Positions 1 through 13,730 are shown, counted from the stretch's first letter. The stretch: 64,000 bases of DNA from Paralichthys olivaceus (GCF_024713975.1 NC_091100.1:18248001-18312000), one strand, 5' to 3'. The notes: generated by a model from the letters alone, not told the origin. Numbers and translations: made by a program.

Positions 1-3000
1 TGAGGATGTGAGCGTGTTGCTCAGCACAGTGGATAACTCCATCATGTTCATTGGTCCTCAGCTCAAAAAAAACCACACCAAGATAAACACCACCGAGACA
101 GGTAACATTTTCCATCAGCACAGCTCTGCCCATTAGAACACATGGGCCACTAACTTTAATGATAAATGAATGAATGAAAATAGAAATGTTTCTGGAAGCT
201 AACTTCAACTGTGCAGGTTGATTTGTAATGAGTTATTTGCTGGAATAGATGCAGAGATTGCTGTTCAAAGGGGAAACACACGACCCAATGGACTGATCCA
301 TTTGACCAATGAGAACGCAACACTCTACACCGACTGGGAAACAGCATCAGGGACAGGAACATACCCTGGTAGACTCTTCTTCCCCTGTTTTGTCTCATCT
401 GCTTTTCTGACAAAAGTCACGACTACCGTGAAATACCATATATATTTGTTTTTCACAGGCTTTGCTTTGGCTGCATTGCTGAGCTATAAGAACCTTCACA
501 ACTCGGTGAACAGGTCTTTTGAGGAGCTTAAAGGACAAGAAAAAGATGGCATGGATCCGTCCTTCCAGATCTTCTCTAGAGTTGTGTCTGTTGTGGTCTC
601 TAATCCCTCCACTCAGAATCTGAGTCGCTCTGTCAATATCACACTCAGACATTTAGAGGTAGCTCCACCTGTCCCAGTCTTTCAAGTGTCTTCTATCCGT
701 GTTACTTATTTTAAACAATTATGAGTAATCAAATATGAGGTTGTGAATAAAACAAACTGTCTGTCTGTAACATATTGGTTTTGTTATGTGTGTTAGAACA
801 CAGAGGAGTCCCCTGAGGTGAGGTTCATCTGTGCTTACTGGAATGAGAGAGAGGCCTGGTCCACAGATGGCTGCTATCAACAGCACTCCAACGCCACACA
901 CACTGTGTGTACATGTGAACATCTGAGTAGCTTTGCTGTGCTCATGGCCCTGTATCCCATTGAGGTAAGAAGGACACAAACCAATGTATTAAAAAAACCT
1001 TCAACAAGAATGGCACACAGTAGAGCACATTACAACCATTAAGGCCTAACAGTCCCTTTGAATTTCATCAAGATCTGTGAAAATGTCAACAAAATGCCCT
1101 ATCTCACAATGTTAAAGGAAATTAAAAACATTCCTGGATCTGCCCCCTGATCCTGATCTACAACAAACCCATATGACATCCTTCCACCAAGTTCTGTAGT
1201 TATCTGTCAAGGAGCTTTTGACCAATGGTGCTAGGTAACAGACAAACAATTGGTAGAGGTAAATATGGGCTAAACTGCTGTGTAATGCTGTGTAAAAACA
1301 CCCGTCTCTTGTCACGTCTCGAATCAGGTGAGAATCTAACTGCCGATGTGAGGACAGAACCTAATCTTTATTCTGACTTAGGTAAATAACTATGGTAGGT
1401 AAATACACAAAGTTAAGTAGACCCAGGTACAACTAATCAAGGCAAGGCAGGTAAACAAAGGCAGGAAGTTATCTGAAATAAGACACAGGTGTAAGTACCA
1501 AGACAAAGAAGAAATGTCTAAGAATATGCAAAACAACAGAGACACAAAGCCAAAAGCCAAGAGAAAGAAAGACAACAAAAATTCCATCAGCACAATAAGA
1601 GTCCAACAAAAGATCCATCCTTTTCGATACTGCTTATCCTTTCAGGGTCAGAAAGAGAGTTGGAGCCATCACAGCTGACATTTGGCAAGAGGCAGGGTAG
1701 ACAAACAGAAATTACACACTCACACCTGAAGTCAATTTACTGTAGAGACTCCAATTAGCACAACTGCAATATGCTTGTCTTTGGACTGTGGGGGGTGACA
1801 GTGCTAACCACTGCACCATTACCCTCCACAAAGAAATCAAACAGTCCAGAAAAAGTCAGTCAAACACATCAGAAGTCCTAAAAACGTTTCCTCCAAGGGT
1901 CTAAATACAAATCAAAAGTCTTTCAAAAGCTGAACACAGAAGCAGAATCATTTCATCACTCTCACAAACTCTGTTTCTATTTGCAGCTGTTAAATGTAGA
2001 GTGTGAACCATCACCTGATGAGTCTAGTTAGTCACATCAGGATCTGACATGTCTTCTCCTCTAGGAAACGTTTGGGCTCCTGTTGGTGAACAAAATTATG
2101 CTGATCATCTCCATCGTGTGTCTGTTGCTGGCCATCCTGACGTTCATGTTCTGCCGCTCCATCCAAGGGACACGCACCACCATCCACCTGCACCTCTGTA
2201 TCTGCCTCTTTCTGGCTGACCTCATCTTCCTGGCCGGCATTTCACGAACTGAGACTGTGGTATGTTCGTAAAAGCAAATATTTACCTCCATCATGTGGAG
2301 GAATCATCTGACTGCTTATTTTATCATTAATAAGAATGTAGTTTAGTTGAAATATTTACACTGGGTTGACCTATTTCACTCAGCTTCCTGTTCTATAGCA
2401 GCCACCTGTTCTATAACAGCCACTCTGTAATAATAATCCTCAACCCTGTTTTCTTCTCCTATTACAATGAATGAGCCAAAATAATACCTGTGTCTTATCC
2501 AGTGGCGTAAGGTAAACATAAGTACAGAGAGCTTTACTTGAATATTTGATATAAATAAACTTTATTTATAGAGCTCTTTAAGAAAAACGGTATACAAAGA
2601 AGGTCTAAGGTAAAGTGGTGCAAAGCCATTCAATCAATGTGTGTGATGTGATCATATTTTTGACTTGTTGTAAGAACCCTTACTACACTGTGTTGTTGGA
2701 GGCAGCTAATAGTGAGTTGCAGTAATCTAGAAGGCTGGGGACACAGGCATGAGTGAGAATTTGTGCATTATTGAATGAAAGGAGTGATCTGATCTTGACA
2801 ATATTCATGATTTAACTGATAGCTGATTAGATGGTTTTACTAAAATGTCTTTGGGACATTAGGTCCCAAAAGGGTTTAGGTTTATGTTGGTGAGAGTGGA
2901 TGCCAGTAAGGCAACTGAAGCAGATGGATTAGATGGATTTATGGATAAGTAGACTTATGTCTGCATAAAAATGCTGGACAAAAGCTGAAGTTACTAATAA

Positions 3001-4661
3001 CTTGATCCAATGGTAACATGTGAAAGAAACAGTAAAGGGCCATGAATAGACCCTTGATGACCACATCTCCACAATATGTCAGAAGAAAATATTACTGAAT
3101 ACAGTTACTTTTGTATTTTACATACAAAATATATGAATAATTTCATTAAACTCATTAGTTTTTAATCATTACAAAAAGCTGTTGTCTAGACATTTCTAAT
3201 TTAAAGTATTATCTTTATCACATTAGCAGTAGATGCCATGTCAAAGATTTCTCTATCAAGTGCTCCTTCCTCTCTGATCTTGTTGTTCTTTATGTTGTCA
3301 CATTACTTTACAGGGCGGTTGCAGGTTTGTTGCAGCGATGCTCCATTACTTCTTCTTGGGAGTCTTCACCTGGATGTTGCTGGAAGGCGTGCAGCTCTAC
3401 CGAATGGTGGTCCTGGTGTTCAATACCACCATCCGACCCCTGTACCTACTTGTCGCCGGTTATGGGACGCCCCTTGTCATCGTCATCATATCTGCCATTA
3501 TTAGACCAAAAGGATACGGCACTGACAAATTGTGAGTCTGTGAAGAAAAAATAAATTGGGTGGTGATAAAAACTGTGTGTGTGTGTTTGAGTGAGTGCAG
3601 AGAAGATACACAGACAGAGGGAAGTGTGTGTGCCTCTGTGTTTGCACATCTTGCTTGTGTTATAGCGATTACATCAGTGGATTACAAAGGCCTGCTGTTA
3701 TCTGTCAACTATGAACAGAAAACCTTATCATGAACATGTTTTTCTTGCTTCCTTCTAACCAGCTGCTGGCTGTCTCTGGAGGACGGTCTTATCTGGAGTT
3801 TTGTTGGCCCTGTGTGCTTCATCATCGGCACCAATGTCTTCTTCTTCATCATCACTGTTTGGAAGCTTGCCAATAAATTCAACAGCCTCAACCCGGATGT
3901 CTCTCAGCTAAACAAAATCAAGTGAGTCTCTATGTTTGTTTTCCTGTGTGACAAAGTTTGTTTTCTGTGCGTCCTCTCTTGAGAAAGGAATTGAGACATA
4001 CATCGATGGAAAAACGTCAGGAATATTTTCTATTTATATATTTACCAGCTCTGCTCTCTCATGGGGATACAACTACACAACAACATATCACAAAACACAA
4101 CACAAATCACAACGACAAATCACTACGACAAATATGAAAACAACAGCAAATAAGAAATTACAATTGCAGATAAGAAAACACAATAACACATCACAAAACA
4201 CAACAGCATGGGCGTACCGGCTATCGATAAGGTCGCTGCTGATTTGATTGAGGCACTTCAGGGCACTGTCTGTGTCCTGTAGATACTTTGTTGAACCCTT
4301 TTTGTCCTACTTTCACTTTTCAGGGGTTTTTCCAGAAACTGAAGTGGTGAGTGAGTCATCAGTGTCTTTGAATTCATGATAATAATCTCTTTCATTCTCT
4401 ATCTGTTGCCTTTTCCACCCACATCCAGAGCATTCACAGTGACAGCTATAGCCCAGATGTGTATACTGGGTCTCATGTGGGTGTTTGGGACCTTACTGTT
4501 CCAAGATGGCACCATGCATTTCAAGAGGGTGGCAGCGTATATCTTCATTATTCTGAACAGCGTGCAGGGGGCGCTAGTCTTCATCTTGCACTGCCTACTG
4601 TCCAAACAGGTAGGGCACATAAGATACTCTCTGACACACAAGAATTTATTTTATAGTTAGG

Positions 4662-4715
<54 letters not shown>

Positions 4716-5438
4716 CTGGGAGCTGTTAAATGTGTTCAAGATATTTTAAAAAAGTATAAAATGAGTGAGTAGATAATCAGTGGACTTTTGTTTCCATCCC
4801 TGATGTTTTACTGACCTCTGCAGGTGAGAGATGAGTACGCACATTTCCTCTCCTGCATCTGCAAACCACAGAAGAAGAGGTACTCAGACTTCAGCAGTAC
4901 CAATCCCTCCAGCACTCAGTCACAAGTAAGCATGAAGTGATTACACACACTCTGTCATCTCCAAGACATTATCACTTTTATTCAACTGCTGTTACTTAAA
5001 CATATATATATATACTCCACTATATTGACAGTGTGACAGAAAAAGTGTGATGATTTTAAGTCTATATTTTGGTGCAGTATTTTTTTACCTATTTATTTAT
5101 TTTCCATATTGATATGAACCTGTGATTCTGAACAATGCTTAGCAAACATAACATTGATGATAAAAGAGGTATTTATACAAAAGAAAATGTTTAACCAAGA
5201 TGAAGGGAGCAGCAATGGTAATCGTTAGAGGTAGCACTATAATGTTTCATACTTTAAAAAAGTGAGTACGATAGTATAGCTTACAAGGTACTACTAAAAA
5301 ACAATCTAATTCAGTGAAATATTATTTACATTCTTCCACCACTGCAGACACATTATCTTACCATTGTTCTAACCTGTCTTCTTTCTGTTTGTTCAGGGCT
5401 CTAAAAGTGGGCAGCACACCAGTGAATCCCAAATATAA
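1..5438 (+). CDS. Adhesion G protein-coupled receptor, ADGRE/CD97-like, 3' part (N-terminus outside window)
   Basis: Exons read as 1-101 (partial), 249-368, 459-658, 797-964, 2065-2259, 3314-3531, 3763-3921, 4429-4609, 4824-4925 and 5397-5438 (stop TAA); phases join without a break. Exons 1-3 encode the GAIN domain ([12 protein letters not shown], then [11 protein letters not shown]). Exon 797-964 holds the GPS site: [19 protein letters not shown], with autocleavage expected between HL and S, so the tethered agonist would start SSFAVLM. Later exons carry TM1-TM2 (2065-2259), TM3-TM4 (3314-3531), TM5 (3763-3921) and TM6-TM7 (4429-4609). The cytoplasmic tail ends in SESQI, which has the S-x-hydrophobic form of a class I PDZ ligand. 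The product would be a plasma-membrane adhesion receptor, cleaved at the GPS into two associated chains. EGF repeats, if any, lie to the left. CD97/ADGRE5 is favoured by the TM sequence and by ADGRL1 in the same block; another ADGRE-like fish paralogue is possible. Confidence 0.88.
797..964 (+). other. GPS autoproteolysis exon of the adhesion GPCR
   Basis: This exon reads [18 protein letters not shown] and continues through W, GC and [18 protein letters not shown]. The four cysteines and two tryptophans of the GPCR proteolysis site are present, and so is the HL-S cleavage tripeptide. Known biology: the GAIN domain cuts itself here. From the sequence, the receptor should be cleavage-competent. 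Confidence 0.85.
1045..1170. repeat. Fragment of the 'CCTCCACCAAGG' dispersed repeat family
   Basis: The stretch around 1066-1160 (TTTCATCAAGATCTGTGA, then CCTGATCCTGATCTAC) resembles 58905-59085 and 44700-44905 in word order. It lies in the intron between the GPS exon and the TM1 exon. Confidence 0.4.
1315..1600. repeat. Interspersed repeat fragment, purine/CAGG-rich
   Basis: Intronic stretch with AGGTAAATA, CAAGGCAAGGCAGGTAAACA, GGCAGGAAG and many AAGACAAAG words. Its composition and words resemble 46990-47400 in the second nxnl1 copy. The element type cannot be assigned by eye. Confidence 0.35.
1612..1830. repeat. Teleost interspersed repeat ('CTTATCCTTTCAGGGTC' type)
   Basis: Contains, in order, CGATACTGCTTATCCTTTCA, GGAGCCATCACAGCTGACAT, CTTTGGACTGTGGGGGG and GTGCTAACCACTGCACCA. 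This word order is familiar from a repeat very common in fish genomes. The copy is internally shortened and lies in an intron of the adhesion GPCR. Confidence 0.6.
2548..3110. repeat. Retroelement-tail-like repeat in the TM2-TM3 intron
   Basis: Starts with AATAAACTTTATTTATAGAG, the same head as 9045-9405 and similar to 41565-41800. It continues with words such as GCATGAGTGAGAATTTGTGC. Probably a decayed SINE or LINE 3' end; no coding capacity was seen. Confidence 0.45.
4663..4713. repeat. (TG)n microsatellite
   Basis: An uninterrupted TG run of about 25 units in the intron between the TM6-TM7 exon and the tail exon. Confidence 0.95.
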
Positions 5439-5492
5439 AGAGGTCCGTCTTTTATTCCTCCTCCTAGACCTTGAACGATTTGGATCACTTCA

Positions 5493-5498
5493 AATAAA
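5493..5498 (+). other. Candidate polyadenylation signal of the adhesion GPCR
   Basis: AATAAA lies 55 bases after the stop codon. It is the nearest candidate; other A/T-rich candidates follow, including AATAAA near 7677. Confidence 0.35.
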
Positions 5499-5779
5499 AA
5501 TTCAGTCATGACTCATTCACCTGAATGTGAGTTTAAACTCTGGTTTGCTGTTGTGTATTGCAGCAAAATCATATGCTAGACAAAGGTACAGAAAAAAAAA
5601 TACACAATACAGACAGGTGTTAAATTAAGGAATAACAAACATACAGTGTCTTGGTATTGACAATGATTGTGCACTGCACTTGGGAATCAGTGGGGAGTTT
5701 TATCTGCTCAGGCCTCATCAAAGAGAAATTAACATCAACCCTGCACCAAGGACACACAAGAAAAATGTTGCTTTAAATC

Positions 5780-6240
5780 AGAGACTATTTTTTAAAGATG
5801 GACGAAGCATCTCCACTTCCTCCCACTGTCCTGAAAATTAAGCCAAAATATCGGAAATATACGGATATAAAAGCTGCCATCTTGTGCATTGGGAGCCAGA
5901 GTTAGCATCAGGGGATAGTGGGGTTCTACGCATGACCAATCTTGAGTCAGTCTCAGCTGTCAATCATGTTGTTTCACCTCATTTTTATGGTATAAAATTA
6001 CTAACTAACAAAACTTACATCAGTGTGATAGGAACTACCTAAAATGACAGACACCTTTTTTGAGAAGAATGTACTTGACATGTACTTTGGTCCATGCACC
6101 ATCTTCTAACATGGAAGAGGAAGGATTTATTCCTATTCCTATAGGCCTATTCTGCAGCCAGCCACCAGGGGGCAATCAAGAATTTTTGGCTTCACTTTTG
6201 GGGAGCAGGTGTGTCGTCCATCTTCATATAAAGTCTATGC
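5780..6240. mobile_element. Short terminal-inverted-repeat element, copy 1
   Basis: The left end is diverged (AGACTATTTTTTAAAGATGG, then ACGA). The right end TGTCGTCCATC...AAGTCTATG is the inverted complement of the intact left end ATAGACTGTATATAAAGA seen at 21308. The interior shares GGGAGCCAGAG, CAGCTGTCAATCATG and GCAGCCAGCCACCAGGGGGC with 39431-39817. No transposase is encoded, so this is a non-autonomous element. Confidence 0.65.
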
Positions 6241-7878
6241 TTTAAACAAACATGTTACTTGCAGAAGTTACGTCCAAACCCACTGATAATCATGTACATC
6301 ACTAATGGTAAAATTTAAGTATATTGATAATGACTGAATTTCTATTTTGGTGTGAGTTAATACTTTACATGTTGTCATTGTTGCAGCAAGCAAAGAGAAG
6401 CTAAAAGTGTTTATTTGGGAACTCTGTAAGTGAAAGTGGAGATATTTTAGTAGCTTATCAGTTGAACCAGAACATATCACTGTTGTAGAATAAGCTGTAT
6501 TACTCATGGGAGTGGTTAAAAGTGATAGTGATGCAGACTATTTATTTTCCAAGAGCAGACTATGAAGTCTACATTATGTAGGCTACAAGGCAATTTGTTT
6601 AAAGCATGAGCATACAGTTTTATATAAACGTTTGATGTAAAAATCTGGACAGGTGGGTGTTTTTGCTCAGGGGGGCTTCACAGAATATCTTTGTCTCCAT
6701 GTACTGTATTTAAAAGTATGCTGTGCCAGTGGTAACAACTGACTGATGATGAAAATTACCCATGAAGTGCCTCTGACGGCTCCTCCCATGTGGGCGTCTG
6801 CAAGGATTTTCTGTCTGTTATTACTTGCTTTAAAACAAAATAGGTTCTTTTTTAAAAAGGACTTATGGCTGTTTTTAAATAATCTATCTTGGCTTGCAAA
6901 TGAGCTGTGCCTAATTCCATCTGTGTATATGAAACTTCTTTTATTCTTGAAATTGTAAACAAAGTAATCTTGTCCAAAATGACTGCTTTGACCAATCACA
7001 AAACAGACCCACCCCTGTGATAAGCCTGCAGCTTCCTGCAATCATAATGTGATTATACAACTTAGCCTGTGCCTCGACACACTGTCAGTGAGTGTAAGGT
7101 CTCACATTCCTGAAATGAGAACTTCAGCCATGTTGATGAAGTCTAATGGGAGTTGTACAAATTGTATTTAATTGCACTTTAATTGTACAAAATGATCATC
7201 CAGCACACCCTTGAGTCATCCAGTCCCACTTACAGAACCAGAACTCTTTAAGTTAAGCTTAGTTTTATTCTACAAATATATATTTTTTAACTTTTTGATA
7301 GAAATTGATTGGATTATCTGAAAGACATTGATTCTTTTGATATTTTGGATTAAAATCTCTTTTTATGTGATTTGTTTACATTGAAATTGTTTCTCCCTTT
7401 TGTTTTGAGACCCTAATGAATGCCACATCTGTATAGATTGGTTCTCAAGTGTGAGTGCAAAAACTGTGTCTTGACCAATGACATGGATTATTCATACATT
7501 GCGAAATGTATTTCTCTGTGAAAAAGCTACCATGCTGTATGCAGAATTTTGTGAATGTAAGATTGTTTTTGTTAGAATTTACTTTATATGCTGTAGTTTG
7601 GAGGTATATGAACCTATTTTTCTACTTTATTTTGTTGTACATTGGTAGTATTTTCTTTAAAGAACATGTAGCAGTAAATAAAAACATTCACTTCTACTTC
7701 GTGTGAAAAATCTTTGTGCAGCATGTTAACATTAGTTAAGTTAGACGACCAAGGAACATGGGTTTTTCTGCAAGATCATTGAACCATGTTTACTTTTAAT
7801 TGATTCAGCATAAAGGCCTGGAATTTGCCAACAAGTTTTCCAATTGTTAGAAAGCAATATATAAGAATATATGAGGAC

Positions 7879-7886
7879 CACACACA

Positions 7887-7969
<83 letters not shown>
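7879..7969. repeat. (CA)n microsatellite
   Basis: About 45 CA units with one early interruption (CAAACA). The CVCV and HTHT proteins that can be translated across it are artefacts. Confidence 0.95.
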
Positions 7970-7973
<4 letters not shown>

Positions 7974-8429
7974 ACTGTGCAATTGTGATATCTTTCCAAA
8001 TTTAGGAGAAATAGTTTTTGAACTCATCTTCTCCCTACACACTGAAGCCAAAACTTCAGATTCATTTTCAGCCTTTTCTTTTTTGGGGTTAGGGTTATGT
8101 ATTTTTTAGGCAGGAATGTTGTTTACCATCTACCTTTTTCATTTGTCAGCAATCCCACATCAATGGCTTCAGAATTTGTATTTTTGTGGTGTTATAACTG
8201 AGATTGTATCACAACTTGCCCCCAGGGGTAATGAATCACTCTGACTAACACAGGAGCATTTTCACACTGACGCAGGACTTCATGAGTTGTAACCTGCGCT
8301 GCTCTCTGCTGAGCACTGCCACTTATCAGGCATTCTGTCTCTGACAACTGCTCTGCGAGCATCAGATAGCTTCTCTGAGCTGCTACACTGTGGCTTGACC
8401 GGAAACTTAGCTGACATTCACTTTATAAG

Positions 8430-8464
8430 GACCTGTGGAGGAGCTCCAGAGTCAACTGCTGCTG
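8430..8464 (+). other. Possible noncoding first-exon end of slc27a1
   Basis: A strong donor, CTGCTG/GTAAGT, lies at 8464/8465. It is about 140 bases before the acceptor TTTCCACAG that opens the exon carrying the start codon at 8612. The exon's 5' limit is not visible. Confidence 0.4.
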
Positions 8465-8611
8465 GTAAGTCAAGTACTTATTTTATTTCTTGATGAGTGA
8501 GGGCTGAAAATTCTGTATAGATAAGCTTCCTCTCATCAAATCATAAGAAGTGTGTTTGTTTTGGTTGAATTACTGCATGGAGTCACTTTTTGTATTTCCA
8601 CAGATTACATT

Positions 8612-11600
8612 ATGCATCCGATTAGTGGGGCCATACTGTGCCTCACTGTTTTGGGGGCTTTAAAGTTGCTGTCTCTCCCCTTGTTCTGGGGACTCCCGGT
8701 GGGGCTGGTGCTCTGTATGGCCTCGAGGGGTTCCTGTAAGTTCATTCTTGTGGCTCTACGCACCATCAAAAGAGACTTAATGTAAGTAGTTTGTGTGGAT
8801 ATGATTGTGCATGTGTGTTTCTCACTCTAGTCCTATTTAGTCCTATCTAGTCCTAACTGTCTTTCCTCCATCTGAAAGGTGTCTAGTTGTCATACTCAGA
8901 GTGAGGTTTTCCATGAAGAGTAATCTGCGAAAAAGAAGCACTATCCCTTCCCTGTTTGGCCAGATAGTGACACGGCACCCCGACAAACCGGCCTTGATCT
9001 ATGAGGCCACAGGAGAGGTAAAGACATACCAGTAATATATAATAATAAACTTTATTTGAAAAGCACATGAAGGCAAACAATATGAAATCATTAAAGAAAT
9101 TAGAAGATCACACAGCAATAGAGTACAGATACAGAAATAAAAAGAGATAAGAAAAGAGTAAAATCAAGATAAAATAAAACATAACATTTTTGGTAAGAAC
9201 AGAACTAGGAGAAAAGACATCTATAAAAATGTGTCTGTAAGTGAGATTTAAAAGAGGATAAAGAGGGCCTTCATGGAGACCTCAGGTTACAACCGTACAT
9301 AGTGACATAAGATCTGAAATGTACTTTGGTGCAAGTCCAGAAGGGGCTTTAAGAGTCAGCAATAAAATCTTAAAATCAAGTCTAAAATGTACCGGAAATC
9401 AATGATGAGAAGCTGAAATGGAAGTTATATGCTCTCTTTTAATAGATTTGATGAGGACTAAAAGTACAACAAATAAATGCAGCATCAATGACATCACCAC
9501 CTCCACTGACATGGAAATGAAACACAAACACCCTGCACAGACTTTGGACTTTTCCCTTATCACTCTGTTCCAGGTTTGGAGTTTCAGGGAACTACAGGAG
9601 CGATGCCATGCTGTGGCACACTGGGGGCTGGCACAAGGCTGGGCTGAGGGTGATGTGGTGGCCTTGTACATGGAGAGCCAGCCTCTAGTGGTTGCTCTGT
9701 GGCTGGGTCTCGCTACAGTTGGCGTGGAGGCCGCACTCATCAACTACAACCTTCGACAGCGCTCGCTGCTGCACTGCATCAGTGTGTCTGGTGCTCGGGC
9801 AATGGTGTTTGGGACAGAGCTGACGGAAGGTGGGAACAGATCATAAATCAAAGAGATAAAGATGCTGCGAGTTCAGTTATGTGTGATGGGTAGTTGATAT
9901 GCAGTTGTGTCGAGTTTGATACTTAACTAAAGAGAAAAATGAAATCAAGCAAGGCTGAAGATACATTGCTGCTCTCAGTTAATGCAATAATGTGTGGCAG
10001 CATGCTACTTCTGCATTTGTAACGTTTAACTTCTGGTGACGCTGAAGCTGTGTCAGAGGTGAGCAGCTCTCTGCAGCCCAGCATGGTTTTGTTCAGCAGT
10101 GGTGAGCAGCAGCAGCAGCAGGAGGAAAAGGAGGTGAAGCTTCACAGCCTCAGTGTCCAGAACCTTGATGCCCTGCTGGCCTGTTCACCCAAACACCCAC
10201 CAAACTTCACGCTCAGGAAGGAATTTAACGGTGAGGGTCTGAAGAGTGTGTATGTATGGCTGTGTTGCCAGACTATAGACTTGTGTTACACATCAAATAG
10301 TTTTGATTGCAACATCTTCTTCTCTGCAGCAAGTCTTTGCCTGCAAGAGCAAAACTGCTCACAGCCAGACTGTAATCTCTGGTATTCTTTTGAATCTATT
10401 CTTCATGTGCATACGACTGTCTAATAAATCATCAACCCCCACAAATTGATTGATATACAAAATTCCAGCATATTGTGAAAGATATTGTAACATACATTTC
10501 TGGGTAAAGCACGAGTTAACAGACAGTTGCATCTGTGCCACTGCATCTAACTTTTAATGATCAAATCACACACTTCACATCACATTACATCACATCTTAC
10601 CTCATACCTCATATCACTTCGCCAACCTTTATCATCACAAACATAACATGCATACAAGGTGCACCCAATTCCAGATCTATCAAGGAGCAGAAGACAATAT
10701 GTATTCTGTTTATTTTACCAGAACAACAATGTTGCCTCAGATTCCAGGAAACATAAACAACGTATAAACCACAAGTACTATTAATTGAATAATCTAAATT
10801 GTTAAACTTAAATCTAGAGAAAAATAAATCTACAAAATGAATTGAATCCTACCTTCTTCTCTTTCTTCAGACAGTATGTCCTAAATTCAAAGTTTTTGAA
10901 TGTCAACGTTTCTCCTATTGATTTGCTTAACTGTTTTGTTTCACCTGTGTGATCACATAACATTCCTAAGTAGCTCCTTGTCAAGTCTTTGCTTGCTCGC
11001 TCTGTCACACAGAGTAAAGGTTGGGAGAAACATGTTACGGAATGATGGAGGTTGCATTCTGCACACGAGACACAAAGCAAATAAACAAAAGACAAAGCAT
11101 GAAGGTGAAATGCATTTTTAACATTCCTTATGAAAATCAGCTCCTGTAACAGCTGGGTTTTTATGTCTCTCTCTGTGCAGACAGACTCTTTTACATCTAC
11201 ACGTCTGGTACAACAGGAATGCCAAAGGCAGCTGTGGTGGTGCACAGTCGGTGAGTTTATTTGTGATCTCTTCTGAACTGATTCTTCTGCAATGATGCAT
11301 CTTTGGACAAAGCACATTTTTAATGACACTTACAGTAGAAACATTTGGAGCAGTAGGTAGATTAAAATCATGACGTCATAATCAACTGCATTTACAAGTG
11401 TTTCAATTAGAATCAGGAGCCACCAGTGTCTCCTGATGAGATGAGCTGTGGTGAAGATGAATGTCAGTCTATTCCCATCTTTCCTGTCAGGTATTTTCGC
11501 ATCGCTGCCTTTGGTTTCCACTCCTTTGGCCTGCGACATGATGACATCATATACAACTGCCTCCCACTGTATCATTCTGCAGGTAGGCCATCTTTTGCCT

Positions 11601-13674
11601 GAGTGACAGATTTTCCTTGCTAATAGGCATCATAAGCAACACATCTTCTTCGTTGGTGGCAGTCATGTAAGCAAACTTGGCTCCACTTACTCTGGCTCAC
11701 TGAAATACATGGCTGATAACAGCAACATGAACCTACTAGTGGGTTTAATAGGCTTCTCCTAGCATATTCCCATTCAATGGTCTGATAACAGTCAAATCGG
11801 TTGAATGGTGACATCTGAGTCCATGTTTCTGACCAGATTACTGAAAGTAAAGGCTCACATGTTAAGCTTTAGGAAAACCTGAATGAGTTTTGTCTTTATC
11901 AATTTAAACTATTTATGACTGTGTGAGTATGCGTTCATGTGGATGTTAACAGGAACCATCATGGGTGTAGGACAGTGTTTGCTCTTTGGTTTGACCATTG
12001 TAATCAGGAGGAAGTTCTCAGCCACTCGCTTCTGGGATGACTGTTTTAAATACAAGTGCACTGTGAGTATTCACTGCCATAGGAAACATGCTCCTGAATC
12101 AATACTGACTGGTCACATTTTTGAAGGCATTATTGATCTGTCTTGTGTGTTTTAGGTGATCCAGTACATAGGTGAGATCTGCCGGTACCTGTTGGCTCAG
12201 CCGGTCCGGCCATCTGAGGCACATCATCAAGTCCGTGTTGCCTTTGGTAACGGCCTCCGTCCCTCTGTGTGGGAAGAGTTTGTCCAGAGATTCAGAATTC
12301 AAAGAGTTGGGGAATTTTATGGGGCCACAGAGTGCAACTGCAGCCTGATCAACATAGATGGAAAGGTGTGTTTGTGCTTTTTGTAATGAATTAAAGTGAC
12401 ACAATACAAAAAAATCTGTTCTTGGCTATACTCCCCCTACATCTTGGATGCATTATCCACTGTCGTAAATAAGAGTTGCAGTCTGAGCCTCCTCGTGCAT
12501 GCAGCCACACACGCATTTGTTGACAAGCTGACGGAGACACTGGCACCTCAGAAGGCTCACACAGTTTTTGGGGTCTGGTAGTAATCATCTGCACATTCAC
12601 TGTACTCACCTCAGAGTAGAACAGCAGCATACAAGCTCACAAGCTAACGCTGCAAGTAAGTAGCCTATGCATTTCTTCATGTCAGAGCATGATGTGCATC
12701 AAATAACATCGAATTGTTTTGCTAACTTGCTAAACCTCTATTGAAATTAGTTCACCTGCTTCTGACGACACTCTTGCTTGGTTTCTTACTCTGTCATTTT
12801 TCCTTTCCTCTTCTTTGTTTCCTCATACATTGTCCTCTTATGTTTCTTTGTTTTTGCCATTATGTCCACATTAAGAATGGAGAACTAGTTGTCTCTTATG
12901 GCTGCTAGCCCAGCTCCGGTTATTGCTGTATGACATATGTCGTAAAGCAGGTCGTAATGTTCTGGCACCAGAGTTGCATAGTGCAGTTGTGACAGACTTC
13001 TTCCTATAAGTTTGTTACTGTCATTATCATTTTGAAGTGTGTGTTGCTCTAAGTATAGATTGAAGAGTTTTTTCAGCTTCATTCTATCTCATGTACATAT
13101 GTTATCACATGTCCAGGTGGGGTCATGTGGTTTCAACAGCCGCATCCTGCCCGACTTCTACCCCATCAGACTGGTCAGGATGCAGGAGGACGGGAAGCTG
13201 CTCAGGGATTCACAGGGACTCTGTGTACCTTGTCCTCCTGGTGAGAACACACCACCCCAACACTACAAACAAACAAACGTTTTATAAAAGTAGAATTTTG
13301 AGTATGAAATGTTTCCCCCCTCCCATCTCTGACTCTCTGCAGGTGAGCCAGGAATGCTAATGGGACACATCAACCACACTGATCCGCTCAGGAGATTCGA
13401 TGGTTACGCTGATCAGGATTCCACCAATCAGAAAATAGCTCAAGATGTCTTCAAGATCGGAGACACTGCTTATGTCTCAGGCATGTTTTATTCTGTCTTT
13501 TTAATATACAGTCAGAATAGAGATGATTAAACAGTCCAGACACACATAATTAATTAACTTTAAATTGCCCTGAGGTGAAGGAGAGTCACTGATGACATAC
13601 TAGGAATCTTTTAACAGTGCTCCCTGCACTCCCTGTGGGTGATGATGATGATGATAATGAGGAATATAATTATT

Positions 13675-13730
<56 letters not shown>

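Larger units (their letters stand above)
5439..8440. other. Intergenic region between the adhesion GPCR and slc27a1
   Basis: No exon-like open frame with family similarity was found on either strand. It holds the inverted-repeat element at 5780-6240, A/T-rich unique sequence, and the CA microsatellite at 7879-7969. Confidence 0.6.

Noticed and set aside
7741-8109. Poly Cys-Val and His-Thr open frames
   Set aside because: They are readings of the CA microsatellite. The same applies near 33.2, 40.5, 52.6 and 59.9 kb.
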